41,662 nucleotides of DNA from a bacterium (GTDB lineage: Bacteria; Patescibacteriota; Minisyncoccia; Moranbacterales; UBA2206), in the NCBI GenBank assembly GCA_030654225.1, contig JAURXY010000014.1, positions 1-41,662 on the forward strand, read 5' to 3'. This document shows, piece after piece, positions 30,692-38,103 of the stretch (positions within the stretch are counted from its first letter, which is position 1; each line of letters begins with the position of its first letter). A program made the position numbers and the translations under genes. Under the pieces are notes generated by a model. That model was not told the origin of the DNA. It saw nothing but the letters and a program-made list of their open reading frames with translations, and ran no database searches.

Positions 30692-31633
30692 TTAGAAATT
30701 GCATCCAGTTCCTCCGTCGGCGCAACCGGAAAAGTCGAGTTGGTTTTGGTCGCGGACGATATCTTTTTGGGTGCTGATTTTGTAGCGGTAAGTGGCGGAA
30801 GGATAATTTATATTTGAATTATTAGTATTAGTATCGGAAGTATTATTAGAATTATTTTGATTGGTGGTGGAACCACTATTGGTTGATGAAACTACTTGAT
30901 TGTTAGTGATTGTCAAAACAGAATTGCCATTCTGGGCTTCATAGGTGAAACTTGAGCCATCGGCAGAAAAAGAAAAACTAATCACATCATCATAGCCTTG
31001 GCTTTTTTGACCGTTGACCACTACATAGATTTTATCATTTTCTTTGATCACATAAGCAAGTTTGCTTCCGTCATCACTCATGATAATGGCGGAAGAATTA
31101 CCATTACCATCTTTGGCGATAGCAATTTCTTTGAAGGACTGACTTTCCTTGAGAGTTTCTGTAATATTTAGAATTTCAGCGCTAATTACGACATAATTAT
31201 CGTCACCTTTGGTTGCAACAAAGGCAATAGTAGAACCATCCTTACTGAAAGTAATATAGTTGGCTTTTTGATAGGCACTTATCTCTTGCGAATTATTAAC
31301 TACAACATAAGCTTGCCCGCCAATCTCGGCGTTGTAGGCAATTTGAGTTCCGTCGGCGCTGAAAACCGGATTGGAAACAAAGTCATAGGTTTTTCCTTCA
31401 GTGCCATTCCAAATCACTGACCACTGATCTCCTTTTTTTATTTTATAAACTGTATTTTTTCCGTTAGAAGCAAAAAAAATATCTGGATTTTCTATCGCTG
31501 GCTTTGTGGCTACTATGGGCACAGTATTTTCCGCTGGTTTATCTTTTCTTAACCAGATAATAGAGAAAATAATTAAAACCGAGAAAAGAACAATGAGCAG
31601 AATTGGTAGCATTTTTTGTTTTTCTTTTGGCAT
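30692..31633 (-). CDS. membrane-anchored WD40/PD40-like beta-propeller protein
   Basis: A 313-residue protein. One N-terminal membrane span (about 9-28, LPILLIVLFSVLIIFSIIWL) anchors it. The outside part has several PD40-like blades with FSADGTQIAYNAE, FSKDGSTIAFVAT, SDDGSKLAYVIK and FSADGSSFTYEAQ, the pattern of TolB-like propellers. A long Ser/Asn/Thr linker (about residues 248-282) leads to a tail with CADGGTGC. It may bind proteins or cell-wall polymers; the ligand is unknown. Confidence 0.75.
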   Translation of the reverse strand: MPKEKQKMLPILLIVLFSVLIIFSIIWLRKDKPAENTVPIVATKPAIENPDIFFASNGKNTVYKIKKGDQWSVIWNGTEGKTYDFVSNPVFSADGTQIAYNAEIGGQAYVVVNNSQEISAYQKANYITFSKDGSTIAFVATKGDDNYVVISAEILNITETLKESQSFKEIAIAKDGNGNSSAIIMSDDGSKLAYVIKENDKIYVVVNGQKSQGYDDVISFSFSADGSSFTYEAQNGNSVLTITNNQVVSSTNSGSTTNQNNSNNTSDTNTNNSNINYPSATYRYKISTQKDIVRDQNQLDFSGCADGGTGCNF

Positions 31634-31654
31634 TTTGTTTTGTTAATAATTAAA

Positions 31655-31827
31655 GCTACGAAAGAATTAAAAATTTTTTTCAATTCCTGCCTGCCGGCAG
31701 GCAGGAAACTCGAACCAGAATTTTATACCCAAAAATTTCCCTCAATCGACGGCTGCCAATGGAAATTTTTGGACAAAATTCAGGTTCTCAAACAATAATT
31801 TCAAAAAATTTTTAATTCCACGGTAGC
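31655..31827. repeat. large nested inverted repeat, REP-like element 3
   Basis: Outer arms GCTAC-gaaa-GAATTAAAAAT and TTTTTAATTC-cacg-GTAGC. Inner: GAACC / GGTTC, then GAATTTT / AAAATTC, and CCAAAAATTTCC (31729-31740) with its exact complement at 31761-31772. A CCTGCCTGCC-centred perfect 20 bp palindrome (31686-31705) interrupts the left side. Together it could fold into a single long hairpin. It fills most of the gap between the two minus-strand genes. Confidence 0.7.
31686..31705. repeat. CCTGCC palindrome
   Basis: A perfect 20 bp palindrome, CCTGCCTGCC and its complement, as often seen in Candidate Phyla Radiation genomes (it encodes PAGRQ-like peptides when read through). A variant is at 37137-37157. 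Confidence 0.8.
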
Positions 31828-31859
31828 TTAATAACCAACGTAGTTATAATAGCATAAGT

Positions 31860-32972
31860 TTATTGAAGTGTGATAACAACAATTTCTGGCGTGTTGCCAA
31901 GACGCATAGCTGGTCCCCAAGTGCCAGCGCCGTTTGATGTGTAGAGGGTATAGTTTTCCATTTGAAATAGGCCATGATCATAGCCGTGATAAATTAATTT
32001 CGTGATTAGATTGAAGGGAAAAATTTGACCGACGTGAGTGTGTCCGCAAAGTTCCAGATTGACGCCCTGATTTTTTATCTCTGAAATATTGGTGGGTGAA
32101 TGAAAAAGTAAAATATTTGGCTGGCCAAAATAATCTTTCCTCAGTGATTCAAGAATCGCGACGACATCTTTTTTCTCATTGCGATCAGGATAGCTGATGC
32201 CAATTATTTTTAGTCCTTTGGCATCAATTACTTCATCATGCATAATTTTTATCTGACTATTTTCTAGCATTCGAAAAGTATTTTCTAGTCCCAGATAAGT
32301 TTCATGGTTTCCTGTCACGAAAAACACGCCTTGTTTAGTTTGGATGTCTTCCAATGGCTTTATTATGGGAGCTAAATTTCCATCCATCCCATCGAAAAGA
32401 TCTCCTGTAATCACCACAATTTCCGGCTTTTCGCTGTTTATTTTCTCCACTATTTTTTCAATGAATTTTTCTCGATAAATGTGGCCGAGATGAACATCAG
32501 AGAGTTGGATTATTTTTTTGCCTTGCCATTGTGCCGGCAAATTAGGAATTGAAACAGAAATGTTTTTTATTGCAGGGTTGAGCGCGTTCCAAACGCCATA
32601 AATGGAAAGAAAAAAAGCGATGACAAAAATAGGGGAGGCGAGGAGTGCCGGATTTAAATCTAGATGAAAAAATCTTCCGATGAGAATAATAAGCCAAATT
32701 AGAATGGCAGATAGGACAAAGTTATTGAGAATTCCAAGCCAAACGCCAGAAAGAAAATAGTAGGTACGGGTGAAAATGTTGTCGTTCCAATGAGACAAAA
32801 CAGAAGAGAGGATAAAACTTATTCCCAAAAAAATAAAAAAGACGACGAGGATTTTTTGTGAGTTTCCGCTGAGGCTGAAAAAATTGATAAATGAAAAATA
32901 CAAAAACCAATGCGCGCCCAGAAGAATGGCGACAAGAAGGGAAAGGAAAAAAATTGGAATTAGGATATTCAT
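31860..32972 (-). CDS. membrane-anchored metallophosphoesterase
   Basis: A 370-residue calcineurin-like phosphoesterase. Four or so N-terminal membrane spans (about residues 1-135) precede the catalytic domain: IQLSDVHLGH (D-x-H), VVITGDLFDG (GD), FFVTGNHETYLG (GNHE), ILLFHSP and LELCGHTHVGQIFP (GHTH). All metal ligands are present. It belongs to the YkuE-like group; substrates may be nucleotide or lipid phosphates. I use the ATG at 32972 because the longer frame from 33023 lacks the membrane pattern and a promoter-like TACTAT lies between. It is divergent from the queuosine transporter gene. Confidence 0.85.
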   Translation of the reverse strand: MNILIPIFFLSLLVAILLGAHWFLYFSFINFFSLSGNSQKILVVFFIFLGISFILSSVLSHWNDNIFTRTYYFLSGVWLGILNNFVLSAILIWLIILIGRFFHLDLNPALLASPIFVIAFFLSIYGVWNALNPAIKNISVSIPNLPAQWQGKKIIQLSDVHLGHIYREKFIEKIVEKINSEKPEIVVITGDLFDGMDGNLAPIIKPLEDIQTKQGVFFVTGNHETYLGLENTFRMLENSQIKIMHDEVIDAKGLKIIGISYPDRNEKKDVVAILESLRKDYFGQPNILLFHSPTNISEIKNQGVNLELCGHTHVGQIFPFNLITKLIYHGYDHGLFQMENYTLYTSNGAGTWGPAMRLGNTPEIVVITLQ

Positions 32973-33011
32973 AATGCTAATGATAGTACAAAATTGGGGA
33001 AAAGAGAAGTG

Positions 33012-33040
33012 TTGACTTTGCACTCTAAAAGATGATAGAT
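33012..33040 (+). promoter_or_regulatory. promoter of queuosine precursor transporter, leaderless
   Basis: TTGACT (33012-33017), 17 bp spacer, ATAGAT (33035-33040). The expected +1 is at about 33047, next to the ATG at 33048. Confidence 0.5.
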
Positions 33041-33047
33041 TGTGAGG

Positions 33048-33722
33048 ATGGATAAGAAAAATTTCAAATATTTTGATGTGATCATGGCTGTCTTTGTGGC
33101 AGTGCTTTTGATTTCCAACATAGCTTCGACAAAAATTTTGGTCTTTTGGAAATTTACCTTTGACGGCGGAACATTGCTTTTCCCTTTGAGTTATATTTTC
33201 GGAGATATTCTCACGGAAGTGTATGGCTACAAGCGGTCAAGAAAAGTCATCTGGACCGGATTTTTTTGTGCGGGGCTGATGTCGTTGGTTCTTTTTGTTG
33301 TGAACATTTTGCCACCAGCTAGTGACTGGCCGTATCAAGAAGCTTTCAATAATATTTTAGGACTAGCGCCACGCATCGTTCTTGCTAGTCTCATCGCCTA
33401 TTTTGCCGGCGAGTTTTCCAATTCATATATTTTGGCAAAAATAAAAATATGGATGGCGGGAAAAAAATTATGGATTCGAACAATCCTTTCGACTTTAGTG
33501 GGGGAGTTAGCGGACACTTCATTTTTCATTCTAATTGCTTTCTATGGCACTTTGCCAAATGAACTTTTGCTCACAATTTTCATTTCAAATTATATTTTCA
33601 AATGCGCCGTGGAAATTTTGTTCACCCCCGCTACCTATTTGGCGGTCAATTTTTTGAAAAAGAATGAAAATGAGGATCACTATGATTACAACACTAATTT
33701 CAACCCATTTTCACTGAAATAG
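33048..33722 (+). CDS. queuosine precursor transporter (YhhQ/VUT family)
   Basis: A 224-residue protein with about six membrane spans. Signatures: FVAVLLISNIASTKILVFW, FPLSYIFGDILTEVYGYKRS and GELADTSFFILIAFYGTLP, then YIFKCAVEILFTPATY. This family imports the queuosine precursors preQ0/preQ1 (or Q base) for tRNA wobble modification. The ATG at 33048 was taken because the GTG at 33042 would fall before the predicted transcription start. No queuosine synthesis genes are nearby, which fits salvage. Confidence 0.88.
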   Translation: MDKKNFKYFDVIMAVFVAVLLISNIASTKILVFWKFTFDGGTLLFPLSYIFGDILTEVYGYKRSRKVIWTGFFCAGLMSLVLFVVNILPPASDWPYQEAFNNILGLAPRIVLASLIAYFAGEFSNSYILAKIKIWMAGKKLWIRTILSTLVGELADTSFFILIAFYGTLPNELLLTIFISNYIFKCAVEILFTPATYLAVNFLKKNENEDHYDYNTNFNPFSLK

Positions 33723-33730
33723 TCTAAATA

Positions 33731-33759
33731 TTGACAAAAAGTGCGATTTAGAGTATAGT
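33731..33759 (+). promoter_or_regulatory. promoter of secreted-protein gene
   Basis: TTGACA (33731-33736), 17 bp spacer, TATAGT (33754-33759). A start-plus-one-codon ORF (ATG GAA TAG) lies at 33768, right at the predicted 5' end. The leader to the ATG at 34048 is about 280 nt. Confidence 0.6.
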
Positions 33760-33791
33760 TTGGCGTTATGGAATAGTTCCTTAAAAATTAT

Positions 33792-33941
33792 AGGACTTAC
33801 GCATTTGCTTACGTCAAGATATGCTTGTCGCAAAAGCAATTATAAAATGCAAAAATTCGCCAGTAATTAAAAAATGTTTAAGAAAAATATTCTCCTGGCG
33901 ACTGCGTTAATATCTTTTCCGTAATCAAACGCGTAAGTCCT
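33792..33941. repeat. MITE-like or structured RNA element (AGGACTTACGC ends)
   Basis: Perfect 11 bp terminal inverted repeats AGGACTTACGC / GCGTAAGTCCT, flanked by AATTA on both sides, like a target duplication. Inside are two hairpins: TTGCTT..CG..CAAG with CTTG..CG..AAGCAA, and TCGCCAG (33867-33873) with its complement (33895-33901). Similar ends are known to me from cyanobacterial IS/MITEs. Alternatively it is a three-way RNA junction in the leader of the secreted-protein gene. Confidence 0.6.
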
Positions 33942-33961
33942 GAATTAGTTTAGTTCTTTGT

Positions 33962-34013
33962 TTCTTTTGCATCTTGAATACGGAAACTTTTCTTGATTCA
34001 AGTGGCAAAAGAA
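33962..34013 (+). promoter_or_regulatory. leader hairpin before secreted-protein gene
   Basis: TTCTTTTGC and CTTGAAT on the left pair with ATTCAAG and GCAAAAGAA on the right. A second left segment (TTAGTTCTTT, about 33948-33957) could compete for the same right arm, giving two exclusive folds. No T-run follows. Confidence 0.45.
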
Positions 34014-34047
34014 CTTAACTTTAAAAAACATCAGAGGAGAACTTTGC

Positions 34048-34533
34048 ATGAACAAAATTACCCTAGTGTTGGTGTTTATGGTTTTATTATTTCCTTCTTC
34101 GGTTCAGGCTACAAAGTGGGCATCTGAAGGAATAAAATTTCAACAAAAAGCTGGAGAAAATATTCCAGCTGAAAAAACTCAGTGCGATTGCACAAAAGCA
34201 GGAGATATCAAGAGGAGATTTTCCAGTAGTGACGATAAGGAAATATGGCAGGTTATAAATAATGGCTCCGAGGATGATTTTAGCGAATTGATTTCAAGAT
34301 ATAATCAGAAATCAGCCGATAGCCATATCGCCGGAAATATTTTTGGGAGATTGTTTTATAAGAGCATTGAATTAATGATTATTAAGCATTATGCTCTGAA
34401 ATTTCCTAATAATTTTTCGCCAGAATTCTTTTCGGGTTCCGAGTCTGTTCTCTTGGATGAGGAGCTTCAAAAAGTTCTTAATTCATTAGAGGAGTTGGAA
34501 AAAAACTGTTTTTTCAAGACCTCTATAAAATAG
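34048..34533 (+). CDS. small secreted protein of unknown function
   Basis: 161 residues with a clear signal peptide: MNKITLVLVFMVLLFPSSVQ, cleaved after ...VQA, giving a mature N-terminus TKWASEG. The mature part is hydrophilic, with CDC (about residue 47-49) and a late Cys that may form a disulfide. No family recognised. It starts behind a good Shine-Dalgarno (GAGGAGA) and a long, structured leader that contains a transposon-like inverted repeat. A terminator follows at 34556. Export via Sec is expected. Confidence 0.65.
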   Translation: MNKITLVLVFMVLLFPSSVQATKWASEGIKFQQKAGENIPAEKTQCDCTKAGDIKRRFSSSDDKEIWQVINNGSEDDFSELISRYNQKSADSHIAGNIFGRLFYKSIELMIIKHYALKFPNNFSPEFFSGSESVLLDEELQKVLNSLEELEKNCFFKTSIK

Positions 34534-34555
34534 TTTTTTAACCTTTTTACCGAAA

Positions 34556-34598
34556 AGCCGTCCAGCTCATAAAGCATTATGAACTGGCGGTTTTTTTT
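34556..34598 (+). terminator. rho-independent terminator
   Basis: CCG-t-CCAG / CTGG-CGG with inner CATA/TATG, followed by eight T. Confidence 0.85.
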
Positions 34599-34670
34599 AT
34601 TTTTTTGCTTTCCTTTATGGTTTTTGATAGTATAATATAAAGATAAATAAAGAGGATAAAATAAAATTTT

Positions 34671-35435
34671 ATGCCGAATTTTTTTCAAGTTATAATTTTG
34701 GGAATAGTAGAGGGGATAACGGAATTCTTGCCGATTTCGTCGACGGCGCATTTGATTTTGACGGCGGATATTTTGAAACTCACGCAGACAGAATTTTTGA
34801 AAAGTTTTGAAATCATCATTCAGTTCGGCGCGATTTTGGCGGTGGTAGTTCTATATTGGAAAACACTTTGGAAAATGGAAGTGATCAAAAAACTTATTGT
34901 GGCTTTTATCCCAACGGGAATTTTAGGGCTGGTTTTTTACGGAATAATCAAAACTTATCTTTTGGGAAGTGTGAGCGTGGTTCTCTGGACAATGTTTTTG
35001 GGTGGAATATTTCTGATTATTTTTGAAAAATGGCACACAGAAAAAGAAAGTGCGCTAGAAGACATTTCCAATATTTCCTATAAACAATGTCTCTATATCG
35101 GACTTTTTCAATCAATTGCGATGATCCCTGGGGTTTCTCGCAGTGCGGCCACAATCCTTGGGGGATTGGCGCTTGGGCTCAAAAGAAAAACAATCGTGGA
35201 ATTTTCTTTTCTCTTGGCCGTGCCAACAATGCTCGCTGCCACGGGGCTAGACATGCTCAAAAATTATAAAAGTTTTTCACTCTCTGAGAGTCATCTTCTG
35301 GCTGTTGGTTTTATAGTCTCTTTTGTCATGGCAATTTTGGGAATAAAATTTCTTCTAACTTATATTCAAAAAAGAACATTTACGGCCTTTGGATTTTACC
35401 GCATCTTGGTGGCGGTTTTGTTTTGGGTGAAATAA
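34671..35435 (+). CDS. uppP: undecaprenyl-diphosphate phosphatase
   Basis: A 254-residue integral membrane protein of the UppP/BacA family, which dephosphorylates undecaprenyl pyrophosphate to recycle the lipid carrier for peptidoglycan. Both signature motifs are present: EGITEFLPISSTAHL (residues 14-28) and PGVSRSAATILGGLALG (about 152-168), with Glu14/Glu18, Ser24/His27 and Arg156 as expected catalytic residues. About eight membrane spans. A TATAAT at 34631-34636 probably belongs to its promoter. Terminator at 35475. Its loss or excess affects bacitracin sensitivity in other bacteria. Confidence 0.95.
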   Translation: MPNFFQVIILGIVEGITEFLPISSTAHLILTADILKLTQTEFLKSFEIIIQFGAILAVVVLYWKTLWKMEVIKKLIVAFIPTGILGLVFYGIIKTYLLGSVSVVLWTMFLGGIFLIIFEKWHTEKESALEDISNISYKQCLYIGLFQSIAMIPGVSRSAATILGGLALGLKRKTIVEFSFLLAVPTMLAATGLDMLKNYKSFSLSESHLLAVGFIVSFVMAILGIKFLLTYIQKRTFTAFGFYRILVAVLFWVK

Positions 35436-35474
35436 GAAATTCGAAAGGTTTTAAAGTCTATAAAGTTCATAAAG

Positions 35475-35501
35475 AGCGAGGATTGATTTCTTGCTTTTTT
35501 T
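35475..35501 (+). terminator. rho-independent terminator
   Basis: AGCGAG (35475-35480) / CTTGCT (35490-35495) followed by a T-run. Confidence 0.7.
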
Positions 35502-35511
35502 GTTGCAAAAG

Positions 35512-35520
35512 TTATCCACA
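35512..35520. promoter_or_regulatory. isolated DnaA-box sequence
   Basis: TTATCCACA, a perfect consensus DnaA box. Only one further perfect copy was seen, at 15352-15360. No cluster, AT-rich unwinding array or dnaA/dnaN neighbour, so this is not an origin. Both are beside rhuM-like promoter sequences (GGTAGAAT at 35551). Confidence 0.4.
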
Positions 35521-35653
35521 CTTTACAGAGATTTTTTCTGGATTTTGTGGTAGAATATAAAGGTGGAATTATATAAAAAAAATCCGAAATAAGAATCCTA
35601 AAAGAGGGATAATTTTTGCCTTAGATTTGGAGTGCTAAAAAGAAATTATTAAA

Positions 35654-35788
35654 ATGAAAAAGAAAAAAATTATAATTCAGGGAGTTGAAGTTACTATCAT
35701 TCCAAATTTTAACTAGGGCGAATTTGCCATAATTAAAAGCAATGTAGGTTTGAATGAGTATGGCATATTGGCGTCAGGGAATTATTGA
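35654..35788 (+). pseudogene. possible KilA-N-type remnant
   Basis: MKKKKIIIQGVEVTIIPNFN, then TAG, then a continuing frame GEFAIIKSNVGLNEYGILAS before TGA. The start resembles KilA-N-type antirepressor proteins (K-I-I-V-Q-G-x-E-I). The promoter-like GGATTTTGTGGTAGAATA upstream resembles the rhuM promoter. The rest of the gene is missing. Low confidence because the similarity covers only a few residues. The remainder of 35436-35855 holds only the terminator, the DnaA box and the next promoter. Confidence 0.3.
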
Positions 35789-35813
35789 CAGAATAGTAAT
35801 AATGTAATAAAGT
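35785..35813 (+). promoter_or_regulatory. promoter of DUF4143 ATPase
   Basis: TTGACA (35785-35790), 17 bp spacer, TAAAGT (35808-35813), 42 bp before the ATG. Confidence 0.45.
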
Positions 35814-35855
35814 CAATACAAATAAGCGTAAATATGTAATATTTTTAAGATAAAT

Positions 35856-37043
35856 ATGAAAAAAAGGGCTATATTTCAAGAAATAATCAAATATCTAGAG
35901 AAAAAAGAGGCTTTGGTCATCACTGGTATGCGCCAAGTGGGTAAAACAACTCTGATGCGCCAAGTGTATGATTCGTTGGAAAGCCAAGCTAAGCTGTGGT
36001 TTGATTTTGAAAATCCATTGGAGGTGAAAAACTTTGAAGATATCGATTATGACAATATCTACAAAAGATTATTAAATCTAACTAATAATCAATCGGAAAG
36101 AATTTTTGTTTTTATTGACGAAATTCAGATCTTTCCGGAAATTACCAAAATAATAAAATATTTGATTGATCATTATCAGGTTAAATTTATCGTTACAGGA
36201 TCATCAAATTTTTATCTGAACAATCTTTTTCCAGAATCTCTCAGTGGTCGGAAATTTATTTTTCAGCTCAATCCTTTGAGTTTTCAAGAGTGTTTGTATT
36301 TTCAAGATAAAATTTCCGCCAAAGACGCCATTCTTTTGCCGATAGGCAAGGCTATTGAAAAAAGCGATATTTTTTTCCACAAAAAATACGAAACGGATTA
36401 TGATAATTTTTTGGAATATGGTGGCTTTCCGGCAGTCGTGTTGGAAAAAGAAAAAGAAGCGAAAAACAAAATTCTAAAGAATATTTTTGTTTCTTTTTTT
36501 GAAAAAGATTTGAAAATTCTTTCTGATTATAAAGATATTCAAGAACTGCGAGATTTGATTCTGCTTCTGGTGCCAAGGGTCGGTTCAATGCTAGATGTGG
36601 CCAAAATTTCCAGTGAATTGGGAATTAGCCGAGTGAAAACCTATCAATATTTGGAATTTCTGCAAGGCACTTTCATCATCAAGCTTTTGCCTAAATATTC
36701 CAAATCTATTGATCGCGCAGTGGCAGGGGGAAAAAAAGTATATTTTAGCGACACGGGAATGCTCAAAAGTATTGGCAACGTGAATGATTCTCAGCTTTTT
36801 GAAAATGCGCTAGTGAATCAAATTGGACAATATGGAAAAATTAGTTTTTTCAATCAAAGAAATACGGCGGAAATAGATGTGATTTTGGAAAACAAATTTT
36901 CTTTTGAAGTAAAACTTCGAGGAGGAGAAAAAGATTATGCTAAGCTGGAAAAATTATCAGCTAAGCTTAAAATTAAAGAGTATAAAATTATTTCTAAAGA
37001 ATTTATTGATAAAAAAGGATTCATTTCGCCAGTGGTTTTTTAG
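35856..37043 (+). CDS. AAA_14 / DUF4143 ATP-binding protein
   Basis: A 395-residue P-loop ATPase. Walker A GMRQVGKTTL (about residues 24-33), Walker B RIFVFIDEIQIF (about 82-93), sensor VTGSSNFYL, the conserved LSGRKFIFQLNPLSFQE and, in the C-terminal DUF4143 part, ISSELGISRVKTYQYLEFLQ and VYFSDTGMLKSIG. It ends with the PD-(D/E)XK-like AEIDVILENKFSFEVKLRGG. Members are abundant in archaea and Patescibacteria and of unknown role. The last codons (VVF-stop) belong to the first copy of a repeat that recurs at 38104 and 39219, showing that the gene once lay directly upstream of the surface-protein promoter. Confidence 0.88.
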   Translation: MKKRAIFQEIIKYLEKKEALVITGMRQVGKTTLMRQVYDSLESQAKLWFDFENPLEVKNFEDIDYDNIYKRLLNLTNNQSERIFVFIDEIQIFPEITKIIKYLIDHYQVKFIVTGSSNFYLNNLFPESLSGRKFIFQLNPLSFQECLYFQDKISAKDAILLPIGKAIEKSDIFFHKKYETDYDNFLEYGGFPAVVLEKEKEAKNKILKNIFVSFFEKDLKILSDYKDIQELRDLILLLVPRVGSMLDVAKISSELGISRVKTYQYLEFLQGTFIIKLLPKYSKSIDRAVAGGKKVYFSDTGMLKSIGNVNDSQLFENALVNQIGQYGKISFFNQRNTAEIDVILENKFSFEVKLRGGEKDYAKLEKLSAKLKIKEYKIISKEFIDKKGFISPVVF

Positions 37044-37096
37044 GGAAAAATGAGGTAGAATAGAAATAGGAAATTTTCAATTAATAAAAAATAAAA
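37032..37096. repeat. intergenic repeat, copy A
   Basis: Begins GTGGTTTTTTAGGG and continues through TGAGGTAGAATAGAAATAGG to TTTTCAATTAATAAAA. Closely matches 38105-38160 and 39220-39275. Here it overlaps the end of the ATPase gene and then diverges. Confidence 0.85.
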
Positions 37097-37136
37097 AGCA
37101 AAGAATTAAAGAATAGAAGATGATAAAAATGAGAAA

Positions 37137-37157
37137 CCTGCCTACCGGATAGGCAGG
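37137..37157. repeat. CCTGCC-type palindrome variant
   Basis: CCTGCCTA / TAGGCAGG with a CCGGA centre. Related to 31686-31705. Typical intergenic repeat of this lineage. Confidence 0.65.
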
Positions 37158-37170
37158 CAAAAAAAATAAA

Positions 37171-37240
37171 TTGAAAGCATATTTAACATCTGTGTTTATT
37201 CGTAATGCACTACGAATAAAGAGCAATTAATTCGTAGTGA
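37171..37240 (+). promoter_or_regulatory. dinD promoter with palindromic operator
   Basis: TTGAAA (37171-37176) and a weak -10 near 37194-37200. The 24 bp palindrome 37196-37219 has arms TTATTCGTA / TACGAATAA and one mismatched pair at the centre. A half site ATTCGTAGTG follows at 37230-37239. The centre GTAATGCAnTAC is the same as in the operator at 16927-16948, so related regulators may be involved. It may also be a relative of the TACGAA-type repeats. Confidence 0.6.
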
Positions 37241-37262
37241 AAATCAAAAAAATAATAAAACT

Positions 37263-38075
37263 ATGCCAAAAGAAATAATCATAAATTCTCCCCATAAAAA
37301 TTTTGAAAGTATCAAAAAAATTGATAAGAATAGCGTTGAATATTGGGAAGCTCGTGAGTTGATGCCACTCTTGGGTTATGATAGATGGGAGAATTTTGAA
37401 AATGTTATCAAAAAAGCTAAGGGAGCTTGTTTTGGGTCTGGGCAAAAAGAAGCTGACCATTTTCGTGATATCAGGAAAATGGTTGATATTGGTTCAAATA
37501 CTGTAAGAATGGTAAAAAATTATGAATTAGATCGTTTCGCTTGTTATCTTATTGCGCAAAATGGTGATTCAAAAAAACAAGAAATTGCGATGGCGCAAAC
37601 ATATTTCGCTATTCAAACGAGAAAACAGGAGATATTCGAACAGCTTTCCGATGTGGACAAGCGACTGATGATTCGCGGAGAAGTTTCAAGCCATAACAAA
37701 AAACTTTTCAGCACGGCCAAAAAAGCGGGCGTTTCAAATTTTGGATCTTTCAACGACGCTGGATACAAAGGACTTTATGGAATGCCTTTGGCTGAAATTG
37801 AAAACAAAAAGAAAATAAAAAAAGGCGAGCTTTTGGACAGAGCAGGATCGACGGAGTTGGCAGCTAATCTTTTCCGTATTACTCAGACAGATGAAAAAAT
37901 AAAAAAAGATAAAATCAATGGTGAATATAGTGCCACGCAAACTCATTTTATGATAGGAGGAAAAGTGCGCCAAACCATAAAAGACATTGGCGGAATTTTG
38001 CCGGAAAAATTACCAGTGGAAAAACATATTAGGGAATTGAAAAAAGAAAAGAAGAAGCTAAAAAATCTTTCCTAA
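37263..38075 (+). CDS. dinD: DinD-like (DNA damage-inducible protein D) protein
   Basis: A 270-residue protein. The Bro-N-like N-terminus (VEYWEARELMPLLGYDRWEN) and the DinD features ADHFRDIRKMVDIGSNTVRM, DRFACYLIAQNGDSKKQEIA and QTYFAIQTRKQEI, then the C-terminal SHNKKLFSTAKKAGVSNFGS and GYKGLYG are all visible. In Escherichia coli, dinD is SOS-induced and its product inhibits RecA-mediated strand exchange, so it may act on RecA. Length is usual. The operator differs from LexA boxes. An imperfect inverted repeat lies inside at 37424-37454. It appears to have been inserted between the ATPase and the surface-protein gene. Confidence 0.9.
   Translation: MPKEIIINSPHKNFESIKKIDKNSVEYWEARELMPLLGYDRWENFENVIKKAKGACFGSGQKEADHFRDIRKMVDIGSNTVRMVKNYELDRFACYLIAQNGDSKKQEIAMAQTYFAIQTRKQEIFEQLSDVDKRLMIRGEVSSHNKKLFSTAKKAGVSNFGSFNDAGYKGLYGMPLAEIENKKKIKKGELLDRAGSTELAANLFRITQTDEKIKKDKINGEYSATQTHFMIGGKVRQTIKDIGGILPEKLPVEKHIRELKKEKKKLKNLS
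37424..37454. repeat. in-gene imperfect inverted repeat of dinD
   Basis: AGCTT-g-TTTT (37424-37433) pairs with AAAA-g-AAGCT (37445-37454) with one internal mismatch and an 11 nt centre. It lies directly before the conserved ADHF, in the variable patch of the family, similar in place to the palindromes of rhuM and bro. Less perfect than those. Confidence 0.5.
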
Positions 38076-38089
38076 AGCGAAGCTTTAGG
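38071..38089. terminator. hairpin at dinD stop
   Basis: CCTAAAGC-GAA-GCTTTAGG, an 8 bp perfect stem covering the dinD stop codon. No T-run follows, so it may be a 3' end stabiliser. Confidence 0.4.
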
Positions 38090-38103
38090 AGGAGCTGATT
38101 GGC

